DNA from: Mesorhizobium sp. M1E.F.Ca.ET.045.02.1.1
GTDB lineage: Bacteria > Pseudomonadota > Alphaproteobacteria > Rhizobiales > Rhizobiaceae
Length of the DNA stretch: 64,000 bases
Reading direction: 5' to 3'
Assembly (NCBI RefSeq): GCF_003952485.1
Contig: NZ_CP034447.1
Span: 4,416,501-4,480,500, forward strand
In this document: piece by piece, positions 47,978 to 57,162 of the stretch
Layout of the letters: each line of letters starts with the position of its first letter
Position numbering within the stretch: the first letter of the stretch is position 1
Position numbers and translations under genes: made by a program
The notes under the pieces: generated by a model
Seen by the model: only the letters and a program-made list of their open reading frames with translations
Told to the model about the DNA's origin: nothing
Databases searched by the model: none

Positions 47978-48454
47978 TTGAAACGCCTTCGAAATGAAAA
48001 TGCCGATCTGGATGCGGCCGACCTGAAAATCCTACGGCTCCTGGAGAAGGATGCCCGCACCAGCACGGCTGAGCTTGCGCGGACCGTCGGGCTCTCGGCG
48101 CCGAGCGTGGCCGAGCGCATCCGCAAGCTGCAGGAGAATGGCGTGATCGAGGCCTATACGGTGAGGATCAATCCGGCGGCGCTCGGCATGAAGCTGTCGG
48201 CATGGCTCAGGATCAGACCGGTGCCCGGGCAGCTTTCCATTGTGGCGGAGATCATCCGCGAGCTGCCGGAAATCGCGCAGTGCGACCGGGTGACCGGCGA
48301 GGATTGCTTCATCGCGCTCGCCCATGTCGGCTCCGTGGCCGAGCTGGAGCGGGTGATCGACAAGATCATCCCCTATGCGATGACCAACACCGCCATCATC
48401 CAGTCGTCGCCGGTCGAGCCGCGCTCGCCGCTCGGCGGTTTAAGGGAGCGCTGA
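47978..48454 (+). CDS. Lrp/AsnC-family transcriptional regulator
   Basis: The 158-residue protein has an N-terminal helix-turn-helix (LKILRLLEKDARTSTAELAR, then LSAPSVAERIRKLQENGVI, about 16-60) and a C-terminal RAM ligand domain (about 75-150). The start is TTG 47978, since no ATG lies in frame near it; the ribosome site is weak (AAAGAAAGA). It probably controls the divergent EamA exporter gene in response to an amino acid. Confidence 0.9.
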   Translation: MKRLRNENADLDAADLKILRLLEKDARTSTAELARTVGLSAPSVAERIRKLQENGVIEAYTVRINPAALGMKLSAWLRIRPVPGQLSIVAEIIRELPEIAQCDRVTGEDCFIALAHVGSVAELERVIDKIIPYAMTNTAIIQSSPVEPRSPLGGLRER

Positions 48455-48655
48455 GGGCTCGGTATGCCCCCGCCTCATGCGCGCCTGTTTCAGAATCGCG
48501 CGCCAGCGGATCATGTCGAAGGGTATGGGCTCGTTGTTGTTGGCGATATGGAAGATCTCGTTGTTGACGTTCTTCAGCGATCGCCAGAAATCGTAGTCGG
48601 TGATGCGCGGATCGGCCACCAACCGCTCCACTTCGACCTTGATGTCGGTTTTCAT
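48440..48655 (-). CDS. Conserved hypothetical protein
   Basis: This 71-residue protein begins MKTDIKVEVERLVADPRITD and continues YDFWRSLKNVNNEIFHIANN, then a basic end. I do not recognise a named family. The start at ATG 48655 has GAGGA upstream; an extension to 48760 lacks support. The 3' end overlaps the last 15 bases of the Lrp gene on the other strand. Confidence 0.65.
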   Translation of the reverse strand: MKTDIKVEVERLVADPRITDYDFWRSLKNVNNEIFHIANNNEPIPFDMIRWRAILKQARMRRGHTEPSALP

Positions 48656-48799
48656 GCACTGTCCTCGCGCCGCATTCCGCCTGCCGCCCGCGCGTAACCC
48701 GGTACGGCGGTTTTCGAACCGTCCACTGAGTCGTTCAACGGACTCAAGTGGCTTGTTCACGTTAAAACCTTGGTAAGGTTAACGCGGGCGCGCCGCTTT

Positions 48800-49285
48800 T
48801 CAAGCGCTCTTGCGTTTGATGCCGATCGAGCGGCCGGCGCGCTCCGGCATCGGCAGCGCGGCATGGGCGGCGCGCATGGCTTCAATCTGCGCCATCACAT
48901 CGGCCGGGAAGGGGGCGACCTTCGGTCCGGCCATGTCGACATGCAGCGCAAGCTGCTCGGACGTTGCGGCCAGCCAGCCGTCGACATGGCGGATTTCCTG
49001 ATAGGCTCTCAGCCGCTTCTCGTCATGGTCGATGAGCTGGAAAGAGACCTTCACCTTATGGTCGAGATGCAGCTCCTGCACGTAGCAGACATGGACTTCC
49101 GCCGTGTAGATGGTGAGGCGCCGTTCCTTGGCGTAGTTCGGTCCCATGCCCATCAACTCGAACGCTTCGTCCGAGCAGCGGTCGAACAGCACGTTGTAGT
49201 AGGCCATGTTGAGATGGCCGTTATAGTCGATCCAGTCCTTCTCGATCGCCATCGGCTTGGAAATGATCGGCGCGGGCATCGTCAT
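48800..49285 (-). CDS. Thioesterase-like (hot-dog fold) protein
   Basis: The 161-residue protein has the hot-dog thioesterase pattern: IEKDWIDYNGHLNMAYYNVL near 14-33, with the Asp of DYNGH as candidate catalytic residue, then TAEVHVCYVQELHLDHKVKV near 60-79 and LRAYQEIRH near 93. It is similar to the thioesterase domains paired with carnitine dehydrogenases and to FadM-type acyl-CoA thioesterases. The substrate is not known. The start is ATG 49285. Confidence 0.85.
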   Translation of the reverse strand: MTMPAPIISKPMAIEKDWIDYNGHLNMAYYNVLFDRCSDEAFELMGMGPNYAKERRLTIYTAEVHVCYVQELHLDHKVKVSFQLIDHDEKRLRAYQEIRHVDGWLAATSEQLALHVDMAGPKVAPFPADVMAQIEAMRAAHAALPMPERAGRSIGIKRKSA

Positions 49286-49344
49286 CTGGTTTTCCTTGAT
49301 CGTCGCTGGACAGGGCGTGGCTGGTGCGGTTCTCGTTGTTTGGC

Positions 49345-49388
49345 GCAATTCCGGACGGAAAACCGCTTCACACTTTTCCTGGAATTGC
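49345..49388. repeat. Palindromic repeat with CCGCTNCRCAC loop, copy 3
   Basis: The perfect arms GCAATTCC (49345-49352) and GGAATTGC (49381-49388) enclose GGAAAA / TTTTCC around the loop CCGCTTCACAC. It is nearly identical to the copy at 28590-28634. It lies between the divergent thioesterase and FAD-oxidase genes. Confidence 0.85.
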
Positions 49389-49449
49389 TTTAGGCATCAT
49401 CCATAGCTGCATTACAAGAGTGGCCGCTGGTCCATTCGCGGAGGAAATC

Positions 49450-50862
49450 ATGGCTTTGAGCGACCTCAATCCCGTCGAGCGCAACGAGGAAGGCATCGCC
49501 GCCGTGCTCGGCATCCTCAAGCAACAGTTTGGCGAGCGTTTCCAGACCGGAGAGGCGATCCGCAGCCAGCACGCGCACACCACCACCTATATCCCGACCC
49601 AGGCGCCGGACGGCGTCGCCTTCGTGGAGAGCACAGCCGAGGTGCAGGAGATCGTGCGCGCCTGCGCCGCGCATCGCGTGCCGGTCATCGCCTTCGGCGT
49701 CGGCTCCTCGCTCGAAGGGCACACCAATGCGCCGGGCGGCGGCATCTCGATCGACACCTCGCGCATGAACCGCATCCTGTCGGTCAATCCGCAGGATCTC
49801 GACTGCACGGTCGAGCCCGGCGTGACGCGCGAGGACCTCAACCGGCATCTGCGCGACACCGGCCTGTTCTTCCCGATCGATCCCGGTGCCAACGCCTCGC
49901 TCGGCGGCATGGCGGCAACGCGCGCGTCGGGCACCAACGCCGTGCGCTACGGCACCATGCGCGAAAACGTCCTGTCACTGACCGCCGTGATGGCGGACGG
50001 CGAGGCGGTGACGACCGGCAAGCGGGCAAAGAAAAGCTCGGCCGGCTATGACCTGACGCGGCTGCTGATCGGCTCGGAAGGCACGCTCGGCATCATCACC
50101 TCGCTGACGCTGAGACTCCAGGGCATTCCGCAGGCGATCTCCGGCGGCGTCTGTCCTTTTCCGAGTCTTGAGGCAGCCTGCAACACGGTGATTGCGACCA
50201 TCCAGATGGGCATCCCGGTGGCACGCATCGAACTGGTCAACGCGTTGCAGATGCGGGCGATGAAGAATTATTCCAAGCTCGACTATCCCGAGAGCCCGTG
50301 CCTGTTCGTCGAATTCCACGGCAGCGACGCGGGCGTCGCCGAACAGGCCGAAACCTTCGGCATGATAGCCGAGGAAAATGGCGGCGGGCCGTTCCTGTGG
50401 ACCAGCGTCGCGGAGGAGCGCACGAAGCTCTGGAAGGCGCGGCACGACGCCTATTGGTCTTCGCTGACGCTCCGCCCCGGCGCCAAGGGGCTTTCGACCG
50501 ATGTCTGCGTGCCGATCTCGCGGCTCGCCGAATGCGTCACCGAAACCGAGGCCGACATTGCCGAAATGGGCCTGATCGCGCCGATCGTCGGCCATGCCGG
50601 CGACGGCAATTTCCATGTGCTGGTGCTGATGGATGTCGACAATCCGCAGGAAATCGCGCTCGCGGAAAAATTCGTCGCCAGGCTCAACATGCGCGCGATC
50701 GCCATGGAAGGCACCTGCACCGGCGAGCATGGCATCGGCCAGGGCAAGGTCGGCTTCCTGCGTCATGAGCTCGGCCACGGTGTCGATGTCATGCGCACGA
50801 TCAAGCAGGCGCTCGATCCGCTGAACATCATGAACCCGGGCAAGATCTTGCCGGCAGGGTGA
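49450..50862 (+). CDS. FAD-linked oxidase (GlcD/D-lactate dehydrogenase type)
   Basis: The 470-residue protein has the FAD_binding_4 (PCMH) fold: VIAFGVGSSLEGHTNAPGGG near 80-98, DPGANASLGGMAATRASGTN near 143-162 and the RLLIGSEGTLGIIT loop near 202. Its C-terminal FAD-oxidase domain ends with metal/substrate histidines in VGHAGDGNFHVLVL near 383 and CTGEHGIGQGK near 420. It resembles D-lactate and glycolate dehydrogenases. ATG 49450 follows GGAGGAAATC. GlcE and GlcF partners are absent, which favours a D-lactate dehydrogenase-like enzyme. Confidence 0.9.
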   Translation: MALSDLNPVERNEEGIAAVLGILKQQFGERFQTGEAIRSQHAHTTTYIPTQAPDGVAFVESTAEVQEIVRACAAHRVPVIAFGVGSSLEGHTNAPGGGISIDTSRMNRILSVNPQDLDCTVEPGVTREDLNRHLRDTGLFFPIDPGANASLGGMAATRASGTNAVRYGTMRENVLSLTAVMADGEAVTTGKRAKKSSAGYDLTRLLIGSEGTLGIITSLTLRLQGIPQAISGGVCPFPSLEAACNTVIATIQMGIPVARIELVNALQMRAMKNYSKLDYPESPCLFVEFHGSDAGVAEQAETFGMIAEENGGGPFLWTSVAEERTKLWKARHDAYWSSLTLRPGAKGLSTDVCVPISRLAECVTETEADIAEMGLIAPIVGHAGDGNFHVLVLMDVDNPQEIALAEKFVARLNMRAIAMEGTCTGEHGIGQGKVGFLRHELGHGVDVMRTIKQALDPLNIMNPGKILPAG

Positions 50863-50877
50863 TCCGGCGGCCAGGCG

Positions 50878-51840
50878 CTATTGCGGCTCCGCAAGCTTCT
50901 GCAGCATGGGTCGGGTCGGCGCGAAGAAAGTCGTGCCGGTGTGCGGCGTCGAGAAGTCGAGCAGCCGGTCATAGGCGCCCGGCGGTTCGCCGACATACAT
51001 GCGCTGCAGCATCTTTTCGATTACCCACAGATAACGGGTGTAGCCGATAAAGTAGGTTCCGAACTCCTTCTGCCCTGGCCGGCCGAAAGGCATGTTGTCG
51101 CGTAGGATGTCGTATTCGTTGCCGGCGTCGTCCTCGATCGTGGCGAGCGACTTGTGCGACTTGCGCGGCTTGTCGTCGTCATCGATCTCGATGTTGTCGA
51201 TCTTGGTGCGGCCGATGATCTCCTCCTGGACATGCGTCGGCGTTTCCGCCCAGGAACCGAGATCGTGCAGATATTTCTGGACGACGACATAACTGCCGCC
51301 GGCGAAATCGGCATCCTCGTCGCCGATAAGGGCCGAAGCCGGCAGGTCGAGGCCGGTCGGGTTGGCCGTCCCGTCGACGAAGCCCAGCAGGTCGCGCGCG
51401 TCGAAATAGCGAAAGCCGGTGACCTCGTCGACGACCGTCACGCTGCCACCCAGGCTGCTGAGCAGGATGCGTTCGAACTCGAAGCACATGTCGGAGCGTT
51501 CAGCACGGATATGGAAGAGGAGATCGCCCGGCGTGGATGGCGCCGAATGGACCGGTCCGTCGATCGGCGCAAAGGGTTTCAGTTCGCGCGGCCGCCCGTC
51601 CGGTGAGAGACGCGCCCATAGCTCGTGACCGATGCCGGCGATGCACGACAATCGGCCGGACAGGTCACGGAAGCCGACATTCTTGACGAGATCGTCAAGC
51701 TGGCCGAGCACCGAGGCCACCTTCGAGAGCGCCGCCCTATCGCCGCCGACCGTGACGACGAGAAAAACCGCGGCGAGCGACAGCGGAGCATCGACGCTTT
51801 GCGCATCGATCGGGACCCTGTCCCAGTTCTTGCCTGACAT
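50878..51840 (-). CDS. DyP-type heme peroxidase
   Basis: Dye-decolourising peroxidases use heme and hydrogen peroxide. The 320-residue protein has the family motif GFVDGTANP (residues 153-161) with distal Asp156, a likely proximal heme ligand His229 in RKSHKSL, distal Arg247 in DILRDNMPFG, and EFGTYFIGYTRYLWVIEKML near the end. There is no Tat signal, so it is the cytoplasmic YfeX-like subgroup, not an EfeB type. The start is ATG 51840. A very long open frame continues upstream on this strand but is antisense to the AsmA gene. Confidence 0.92.
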   Translation of the reverse strand: MSGKNWDRVPIDAQSVDAPLSLAAVFLVVTVGGDRAALSKVASVLGQLDDLVKNVGFRDLSGRLSCIAGIGHELWARLSPDGRPRELKPFAPIDGPVHSAPSTPGDLLFHIRAERSDMCFEFERILLSSLGGSVTVVDEVTGFRYFDARDLLGFVDGTANPTGLDLPASALIGDEDADFAGGSYVVVQKYLHDLGSWAETPTHVQEEIIGRTKIDNIEIDDDDKPRKSHKSLATIEDDAGNEYDILRDNMPFGRPGQKEFGTYFIGYTRYLWVIEKMLQRMYVGEPPGAYDRLLDFSTPHTGTTFFAPTRPMLQKLAEPQ

Positions 51841-52050
51841 CGGGAATGCTCCGCGTTTCGGTGGGGATGATCGCGACCGGCGCTTGGCCGCTCGGGGTAG
51901 CGTGTGCTCCAAAAAGATATCGCGACCGCGAGCGATCGCGCAACCGCGGATGCTGCTCTCGATTGCGCGCCGACACCGGCGAATTGCCTCTTTATCGACA
52001 CGCGGATGCGGGTAGAGTGCGGCTGACTTTAATCCTACGCTCTGGAGCAG

Positions 52051-55000
52051 ATGCTCGCACGCCTGTTCGTGATCTTCGGTGGCCTGTTCGTGCTGGTGCT
52101 GTGCGCGGCGCTGGTGGTGCCGTATTTTATCGACTGGACCGGCTACCGCGCCGATTTCGAACGCGAGGCGAGCACCATCCTTGGCCGCAAGGTGACAGTG
52201 AAAGGCGATGCGACGGCGCGGCTTTTGCCTTTCCCGTCGGTGACCTTCTCCAACGTCGAGGTCGCCGGCGGCCCTGGCGGCCAGCTGGCAATGACGATGG
52301 AGACCTTCTCCATGGATGCGGAGCTTGCGCCTTTCCTGCGCGGCGAGCTGCTCATCTTCGACATGCGGCTGGTTCATCCGAAGGCGACCATCGACGTCGC
52401 CGGCGACGGCACGGTCGACTGGGCGATACGCCCGACAACGCCGTTCGATCCGAACCAGATCGCGATCGAGAAGCTGACAGTGACCGAAGGACAAATCGAA
52501 CTGCGCCATGCCGCTGGTGCCCGCAGCCACCTGATTTCCGAGATCAACTCGACCATTTCGGCCAAGTCGCTCGCCGGCCCCTGGCGGATGGACGGCACGC
52601 TGCGCTTCGACGGCCTGCGCACGGACGTCTCGGCCTCGACCGGCAAGGTGGAGCCGGACGGCCAGATGCGGCTCAGGCTGAAGGCGGATCCCGATGCCTA
52701 TCCGCTGATCATTGAGACCGACGGCAACGCCGGCATCGTCAAGGGCGCGGCGGTCTATTCCGGCCAGTTCAAGGTTTCGGCCTCCAACAAGAATGGGGCC
52801 GACAGAAACTCGGCCACGCTGCGCGGCACCGACGGCGAGCCCGTGAAGGTCAGCGCCGGCAAGCCCGATCCCGGCTTCCGGCTGAACGGCAAATTCGCGC
52901 TCGACCACCAAAAACTCAACGTGGACGAGTTCCGCTTCGAGACCGGGCCACTCGACAATCCCTACACCGCAGACGGCAAGGCCTCGGTCGATCTCGGCCT
53001 GAAGCCGCATTTTTCGATCGAGGCCAGCGGCGCCCAGGTGCAGTTCGACGAGGCGGTGGGCGCATCCGCGGGAACCGGGCTGACGCTCGATCAACGCATC
53101 GCGGCGTTCGAGCAGACGCTGCTGCACATGCCGAAGCCGACGATACCGGGCACGGTCGAGGTCAGGCTGCCGGCGGTGGTGGCGGGCGACACCACGGTGC
53201 GCGACGTGCGGCTCTCGGCCGAGCCGGTCGAGGGCGGCTGGTCGGTGAAGTCGCTTGCCGCGACGCTGCCCGGCCGCGCGACGCTCGAAGCCGACGGCAT
53301 GCTGAGCGTCGAGGACCGCTTCGGCTTCACCGGCTCGCTGCTTCTTGCTGTCGGGCAGCCGTCCGGCTTCGCCGCCTGGCTGTCGAAGGATGTCGACGAT
53401 GCGATCCGCCGGTTGCCGGCGGCGGGCTTCAAGGCCAAGGTCGATCTCAGCGAGAACCGCCAGTCCTTCAGCGATCTCGAGCTCATCCTCGGCAAGGCGA
53501 AGTTCTCGGGCAGCATCGATTCCACCCAGCCAGAGGATGCGAGGCCCTCGGTGCTGATGCGGCTGGAAGGCGGCGATCTCGATGTCGACGGGCTGGCGGC
53601 CTTCGCTTCGATCTTCGTCAGCGACAAGGGCGCCAACCGGTTCTCCGACCGCGACCTCGATTTCCAGATCAAGGCAGGCCCGGTCAGCGCCGGCGGATTG
53701 ACTGCCGACACGGTGGATACCGCATTGAGGCTCCGTCAGGGTCTGCTCGAAATCGACCGGCTCTCGGTCGGCGGGCTTGCCGGCGCATCGATCAGCGCCA
53801 CCGGGCGCGTCAAGGATTTTCCGGAAAGCCCGACCGGCAAGCTCGACGCTTCCGTCGTGGCCGTGGATCTGAAGCCGCTGATCGACGTCGCGGCGCGACA
53901 CTATCCGGACAATCAGCTTCTGAAGGGCCTGGCTGCTCGTGCGGCCGCCTATCCCGAACTGTTCCAGGATGCCCGTATCGACCTGGTCACGAGTGCCGCC
54001 GACAATGGCGACGGCACGACGGGGCTCGCGCTCTCCGCGCAAGGCAAGGCCGGAGGCTCCGCCTTTTCGGCCTCGCTTTCTGGCAAGGGGACGACAGATC
54101 GGCTTCTCGATGCGCCGGTATCGCTGACCTTCAATGCCCGCAACGAGAACGCTGCCACGTTGCTCGCGCTTTACGGATTGCCGGCGCTGCCTCTCGGCAT
54201 GCTCGGACAGGCGACCACGGATCTCTCGGCGAAAGGCTCGCTGGGCGGCGGTCTGGCGACCAGCTTCAACCTGACGGCCGACGATTTCAGGGCGAGCTTT
54301 GACGGTACCGTCGCCGAGACACAGCAAGGCGCCACGGCGAAGGGCAAGGTCAATCTCGACGCCGCCGATATCGAGCCGTGGCTGATGACGACAGGCGTCG
54401 GGCTGCCCGGCATGGGAACCGGCACTTCGGCATCGCTGGCCGCCGATGCCGATTTCGGCAATGGGCTTCTGGTGCTGAGCGGGCTCACCGGCGCGATCAA
54501 CAAGGCCGCAGTGTCCGGCGACGTCAATGTCGACATGAAAGATGGGCTGCCGCATCTCGCGGGCGCGCTGGCGCTCGACGAACTCGATCTCGACCCGCTG
54601 GCGGTGTCGCTGTTCGGGGACCAGTCCTTCACATCCGACAAGAGCGGCTGGCCGACCGCGCCGTTCAGCCAAAAGTCGACCCTGCCGTTCAGTGCCGATC
54701 TCGATCTCGATACGGCCGCCCTTGCCGCCGGGCCGTTCGCCACCGCGCATGACGCGGCCTTGTCGCTGAAGCTCGACCAGGAAGGCATCCATGTCTCGAA
54801 CCTCAAGGCCACGCTCTATGGCGGTGCGCTGACCGGGCTGTTCGAACTCAAGAACACGGAAGGCACCGGTCTGTTTTCGGGTCAGTTGAAGCTGGCCGGC
54901 GGTGATCTTTCCGTGCTGCCGGGTTCGGGCGTCAGCGGCAGCGGCGATATTTCCGCGGCGCTGTCGACCAGCGGCAAGTCGGTCGATGCGATGATTGCCG

Positions 55001-56016
55001 CCTTGTCCGGGTCAGGCACCGCGGCGCTGAAAGGCTTGAACATCACGGGTATCAATCCCGACGCCTTTGCCGCCATCATTGCCAGGGCCGACGCGATCGG
55101 GCGCGATATCGACGCCGCCAAGACTGCCGGCTTCGCGCCTGAGATCGCCGGGGAGGGCCGTTTCGCGGCAGGTGACAGCGATATTGCCTTCACCGTTGCC
55201 AATGGGACGCTGCGCGCGCCGCCGATCAGCCTAGACAATCCAGCGGCGATGCTGACGGCCGACGTAACCGCCGACATCAACACAAGCACCGTTTCAGCAA
55301 GGGGCGCGATTACCTATCGTCCCGGCGACGAGGCGCTGGTCGGTTCCGCGCCGGCCGTGAATTTCAGCCTCGCCGGTCCGCTCGGTGCGACGACGCGTCA
55401 GTTCGACAGCGAACCGCTGGCGCAGTTCCTGACCCAGCGCGCGCTGGAGAAGGAACAGCAGCGGGTCGAGGCAATGCAGGCGGCGCTGCTCGAGAAGCAG
55501 AGGCTGCGGCGCGAGGCGCGCTACTACGCCGCGCTGCAGACCGAGCGCGACCGGGCGGCCGAAGAATTGCGCCGGCAGGAGGAAGAGGCGCGGCAGAAGG
55601 CCGAGGCTGAGGCCAAGGCGAAAGCCGAGGCGGAGGCACAGGCAAAGGCGGAAGCTGAGGCGCAGGCCAAAGCGGAAGAAGAGGCGAAAGCCAAGGCGGA
55701 GGCCGATGCCAAGGCTCAGGCCGAGGCGGAAGCGCGCGCCAAAGCGGAGGCGGAAGCGAAAGCCAAAGCGGATGCGGAAGCGAAAGCCGAGGCAGAACAA
55801 CGGGCTGCCGATGAGGCGGCCAAGGCTCAAGCCGAAGCGGATCGCAAGAAGGCTGAACAGGCAAAGCTGGAAGCCCAGCGTAAGGCGGCCCAGCAAACGC
55901 CAAAGGTCGACCGGTCGCTTCCAGGCGTCAACGACAGTTCAGCGCCGGAGCCGCCGAAGCCCAAGGCCAATCCGTTCACGATCGACAATCTTTTGAAGTC
56001 GCTGGACGGCGGCTGA
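52051..56016 (+). CDS. AsmA-family protein with charged coiled-coil tail
   Basis: This 1321-residue AsmA-like protein is anchored by one N-terminal membrane segment (about 3-24), with the bulk in the periplasm. The AsmA N-terminal domain (YRADFEREASTILGRKVTVK near 31) is followed by a long repetitive beta-rich body and an AsmA-2 region (SGSGTAALKGLNITGINPDA near 985-1005). AsmA-like proteins are bridge-like and thought to help phospholipid transport to the outer membrane. Unusual is the end, about residues 1160-1290: Ala/Glu/Lys repeats such as AEAEAKAKAEAEAQAKAEAE, predicted as a long coiled coil like the TolA stalk. ATG 52051 precedes the membrane segment. Confidence 0.88.
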   Translation: MLARLFVIFGGLFVLVLCAALVVPYFIDWTGYRADFEREASTILGRKVTVKGDATARLLPFPSVTFSNVEVAGGPGGQLAMTMETFSMDAELAPFLRGELLIFDMRLVHPKATIDVAGDGTVDWAIRPTTPFDPNQIAIEKLTVTEGQIELRHAAGARSHLISEINSTISAKSLAGPWRMDGTLRFDGLRTDVSASTGKVEPDGQMRLRLKADPDAYPLIIETDGNAGIVKGAAVYSGQFKVSASNKNGADRNSATLRGTDGEPVKVSAGKPDPGFRLNGKFALDHQKLNVDEFRFETGPLDNPYTADGKASVDLGLKPHFSIEASGAQVQFDEAVGASAGTGLTLDQRIAAFEQTLLHMPKPTIPGTVEVRLPAVVAGDTTVRDVRLSAEPVEGGWSVKSLAATLPGRATLEADGMLSVEDRFGFTGSLLLAVGQPSGFAAWLSKDVDDAIRRLPAAGFKAKVDLSENRQSFSDLELILGKAKFSGSIDSTQPEDARPSVLMRLEGGDLDVDGLAAFASIFVSDKGANRFSDRDLDFQIKAGPVSAGGLTADTVDTALRLRQGLLEIDRLSVGGLAGASISATGRVKDFPESPTGKLDASVVAVDLKPLIDVAARHYPDNQLLKGLAARAAAYPELFQDARIDLVTSAADNGDGTTGLALSAQGKAGGSAFSASLSGKGTTDRLLDAPVSLTFNARNENAATLLALYGLPALPLGMLGQATTDLSAKGSLGGGLATSFNLTADDFRASFDGTVAETQQGATAKGKVNLDAADIEPWLMTTGVGLPGMGTGTSASLAADADFGNGLLVLSGLTGAINKAAVSGDVNVDMKDGLPHLAGALALDELDLDPLAVSLFGDQSFTSDKSGWPTAPFSQKSTLPFSADLDLDTAALAAGPFATAHDAALSLKLDQEGIHVSNLKATLYGGALTGLFELKNTEGTGLFSGQLKLAGGDLSVLPGSGVSGSGDISAALSTSGKSVDAMIAALSGSGTAALKGLNITGINPDAFAAIIARADAIGRDIDAAKTAGFAPEIAGEGRFAAGDSDIAFTVANGTLRAPPISLDNPAAMLTADVTADINTSTVSARGAITYRPGDEALVGSAPAVNFSLAGPLGATTRQFDSEPLAQFLTQRALEKEQQRVEAMQAALLEKQRLRREARYYAALQTERDRAAEELRRQEEEARQKAEAEAKAKAEAEAQAKAEAEAQAKAEEEAKAKAEADAKAQAEAEARAKAEAEAKAKADAEAKAEAEQRAADEAAKAQAEADRKKAEQAKLEAQRKAAQQTPKVDRSLPGVNDSSAPEPPKPKANPFTIDNLLKSLDGG

Positions 56017-56071
56017 GACTCATCCAGTCAGGAAGCTCGCGAATTCTCCACACCGCCTGAAGCGATTCATC

Positions 56072-56296
56072 TCAGGAAGCCTTGCCGCGTTTTGCCCAGG
56101 CCAGCACGTAGAGCCTGAGCGCGGAGGACAGATTCGCGTCGCGGGTCCGCGTCTCGTCGATCTCCGCGACCAGGGCCGCGAGCGAAATCGATCGCTGCGC
56201 CGCGATCGTGACGAGGTCATCGTAGAAAGGCTGCTCCAGGGAGAAGCTGGTGCGGTGACCGCGGATTGTTACCGAACGTTTTTCGACCGCGGCCAT
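56072..56296 (-). CDS. Ribbon-helix-helix domain protein
   Basis: This 74-residue protein (KRSVTIRGHRTSFSLEQPFY near 6-25, then DDLVTIAAQRSISLAALVAE and ALRLYVLAWAKRG) matches the RHH_4 type of ribbon-helix-helix protein found in Rhizobiales. It could bind DNA, but no target is known. It lies with a DUF4169 gene and sspB on the same strand with spacings of 9 bp, so the three probably share a transcript. Confidence 0.85.
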   Translation of the reverse strand: MAAVEKRSVTIRGHRTSFSLEQPFYDDLVTIAAQRSISLAALVAEIDETRTRDANLSSALRLYVLAWAKRGKAS

Positions 56297-56305
56297 CGGA
56301 GGCGC

Positions 56306-56503
56306 TCAGCGTCCGTCCGGATCGCCGGGCTTTTCTCGGCGATGGCCGTCGATGAATTTTTCCGTCCTGTCGGAGGTCACCCGGTCACGTTCGCGCTCGG
56401 CCTTGGAGCGGCCATGCAGCGCCCGGTTCTCACTGGCCAGGCGTTCCTTCTCGATGCGCGCTTTCTGCTTGCGGGCCCGGCGGAGATTGACGACCTCGCC
56501 CAT
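56306..56503 (-). CDS. DUF4169 protein
   Basis: This is a 65-residue, strongly basic protein, MGEVVNLRRARKQKARIEKE followed by RSKAERERDRVTSDRTEKFI. This is the DUF4169 pattern of Rhizobiales; the function is unknown. It lies 9 bp from both neighbours, sspB upstream and the ribbon-helix-helix gene downstream. Confidence 0.87.
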   Translation of the reverse strand: MGEVVNLRRARKQKARIEKERLASENRALHGRSKAERERDRVTSDRTEKFIDGHRREKPGDPDGR

Positions 56504-56512
56504 CTCACCGGT

Positions 56513-57046
56513 TCACTTCTTGCGGAAGGCGTCGAGCGAAACCACGTCGGCGCTCTTGCCGCTGGTGTCGGCGACAGCCGGCTTCTTTTCGGCCTCGGCC
56601 GTCTTCTTCTTCGATTCCGGTTTCTTTTCGGTCACGACTGCGAGCGGCTCCGAGGCCGGCGCGGCATCGTCATCTTCCGCGGCATTCTCCGCCTTGACGT
56701 CGAATTCGAGCTCGAAATTCACCGAAGGGTCGTAGAAACCGCGCACGGCGGAGAAGGGGATCTCCAGCTTCTCAGGCACGTCGGAGAAGGAGAGTCCCAC
56801 TTCGAAGCCGGTATCGGTCACTTTCAGGTCCCAATACTGGAACTGGATGACAATGGTCATCTGCTCCGGATAGCGCTCGCGCAGCCGCGAGGATATGCGC
56901 ACGCCGGGCGCGCCGGTCAGGAAGGTGATGAAGAAATGATGGTTGCCGGGAAGGCCGGTGCGCGCGACTTCGGCCAGGACCTTGCGCATGACGCCGCGCA
57001 GGGCCTCCTGGGCCAGAATGTCGTAGCGGATGTGGTCGTCGGCCAT
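56513..57046 (-). CDS. sspB: ClpXP adaptor SspB (alphaproteobacterial type)
   Basis: SspB binds the ssrA tag on proteins released from stalled ribosomes and delivers them to ClpXP. The 177-residue product has the substrate-binding domain (about 1-120; HHFFITFLTGAPGVRISSRL near 33, IVIQFQYWDLKVTDTGF near 63), then a Lys/Glu/Ala-rich linker and the C-terminal ClpX-binding tail VVSLDAFRKK. ATG 57046 is used; the long upstream frame is unsupported. It is the first gene of the group sspB, DUF4169, RHH. The tmRNA gene that makes the tag is in the same window. Confidence 0.93.
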   Translation of the reverse strand: MADDHIRYDILAQEALRGVMRKVLAEVARTGLPGNHHFFITFLTGAPGVRISSRLRERYPEQMTIVIQFQYWDLKVTDTGFEVGLSFSDVPEKLEIPFSAVRGFYDPSVNFELEFDVKAENAAEDDDAAPASEPLAVVTEKKPESKKKTAEAEKKPAVADTSGKSADVVSLDAFRKK

Positions 57047-57162
57047 GTGACGGTCGGGTTCCGTTGAATCGTCCGCATAGCTGTAATCAAGCTTGGGCGC
57101 GGCGTAAACCGCATATAGGCGCCTAACGCCGAGGCCAAGGGGAATGGCGGCGATTTGATCGC

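Noticed and set aside
51841..54792. A very long minus-strand open frame (about 1300 codons when joined to the DyP gene)
   Set aside because: It is antisense to the AsmA gene. Its upstream part is rich in Arg, Gly and His with no domain pattern, as expected from GC-rich antisense frames. Only the last 320 codons are the real DyP gene.
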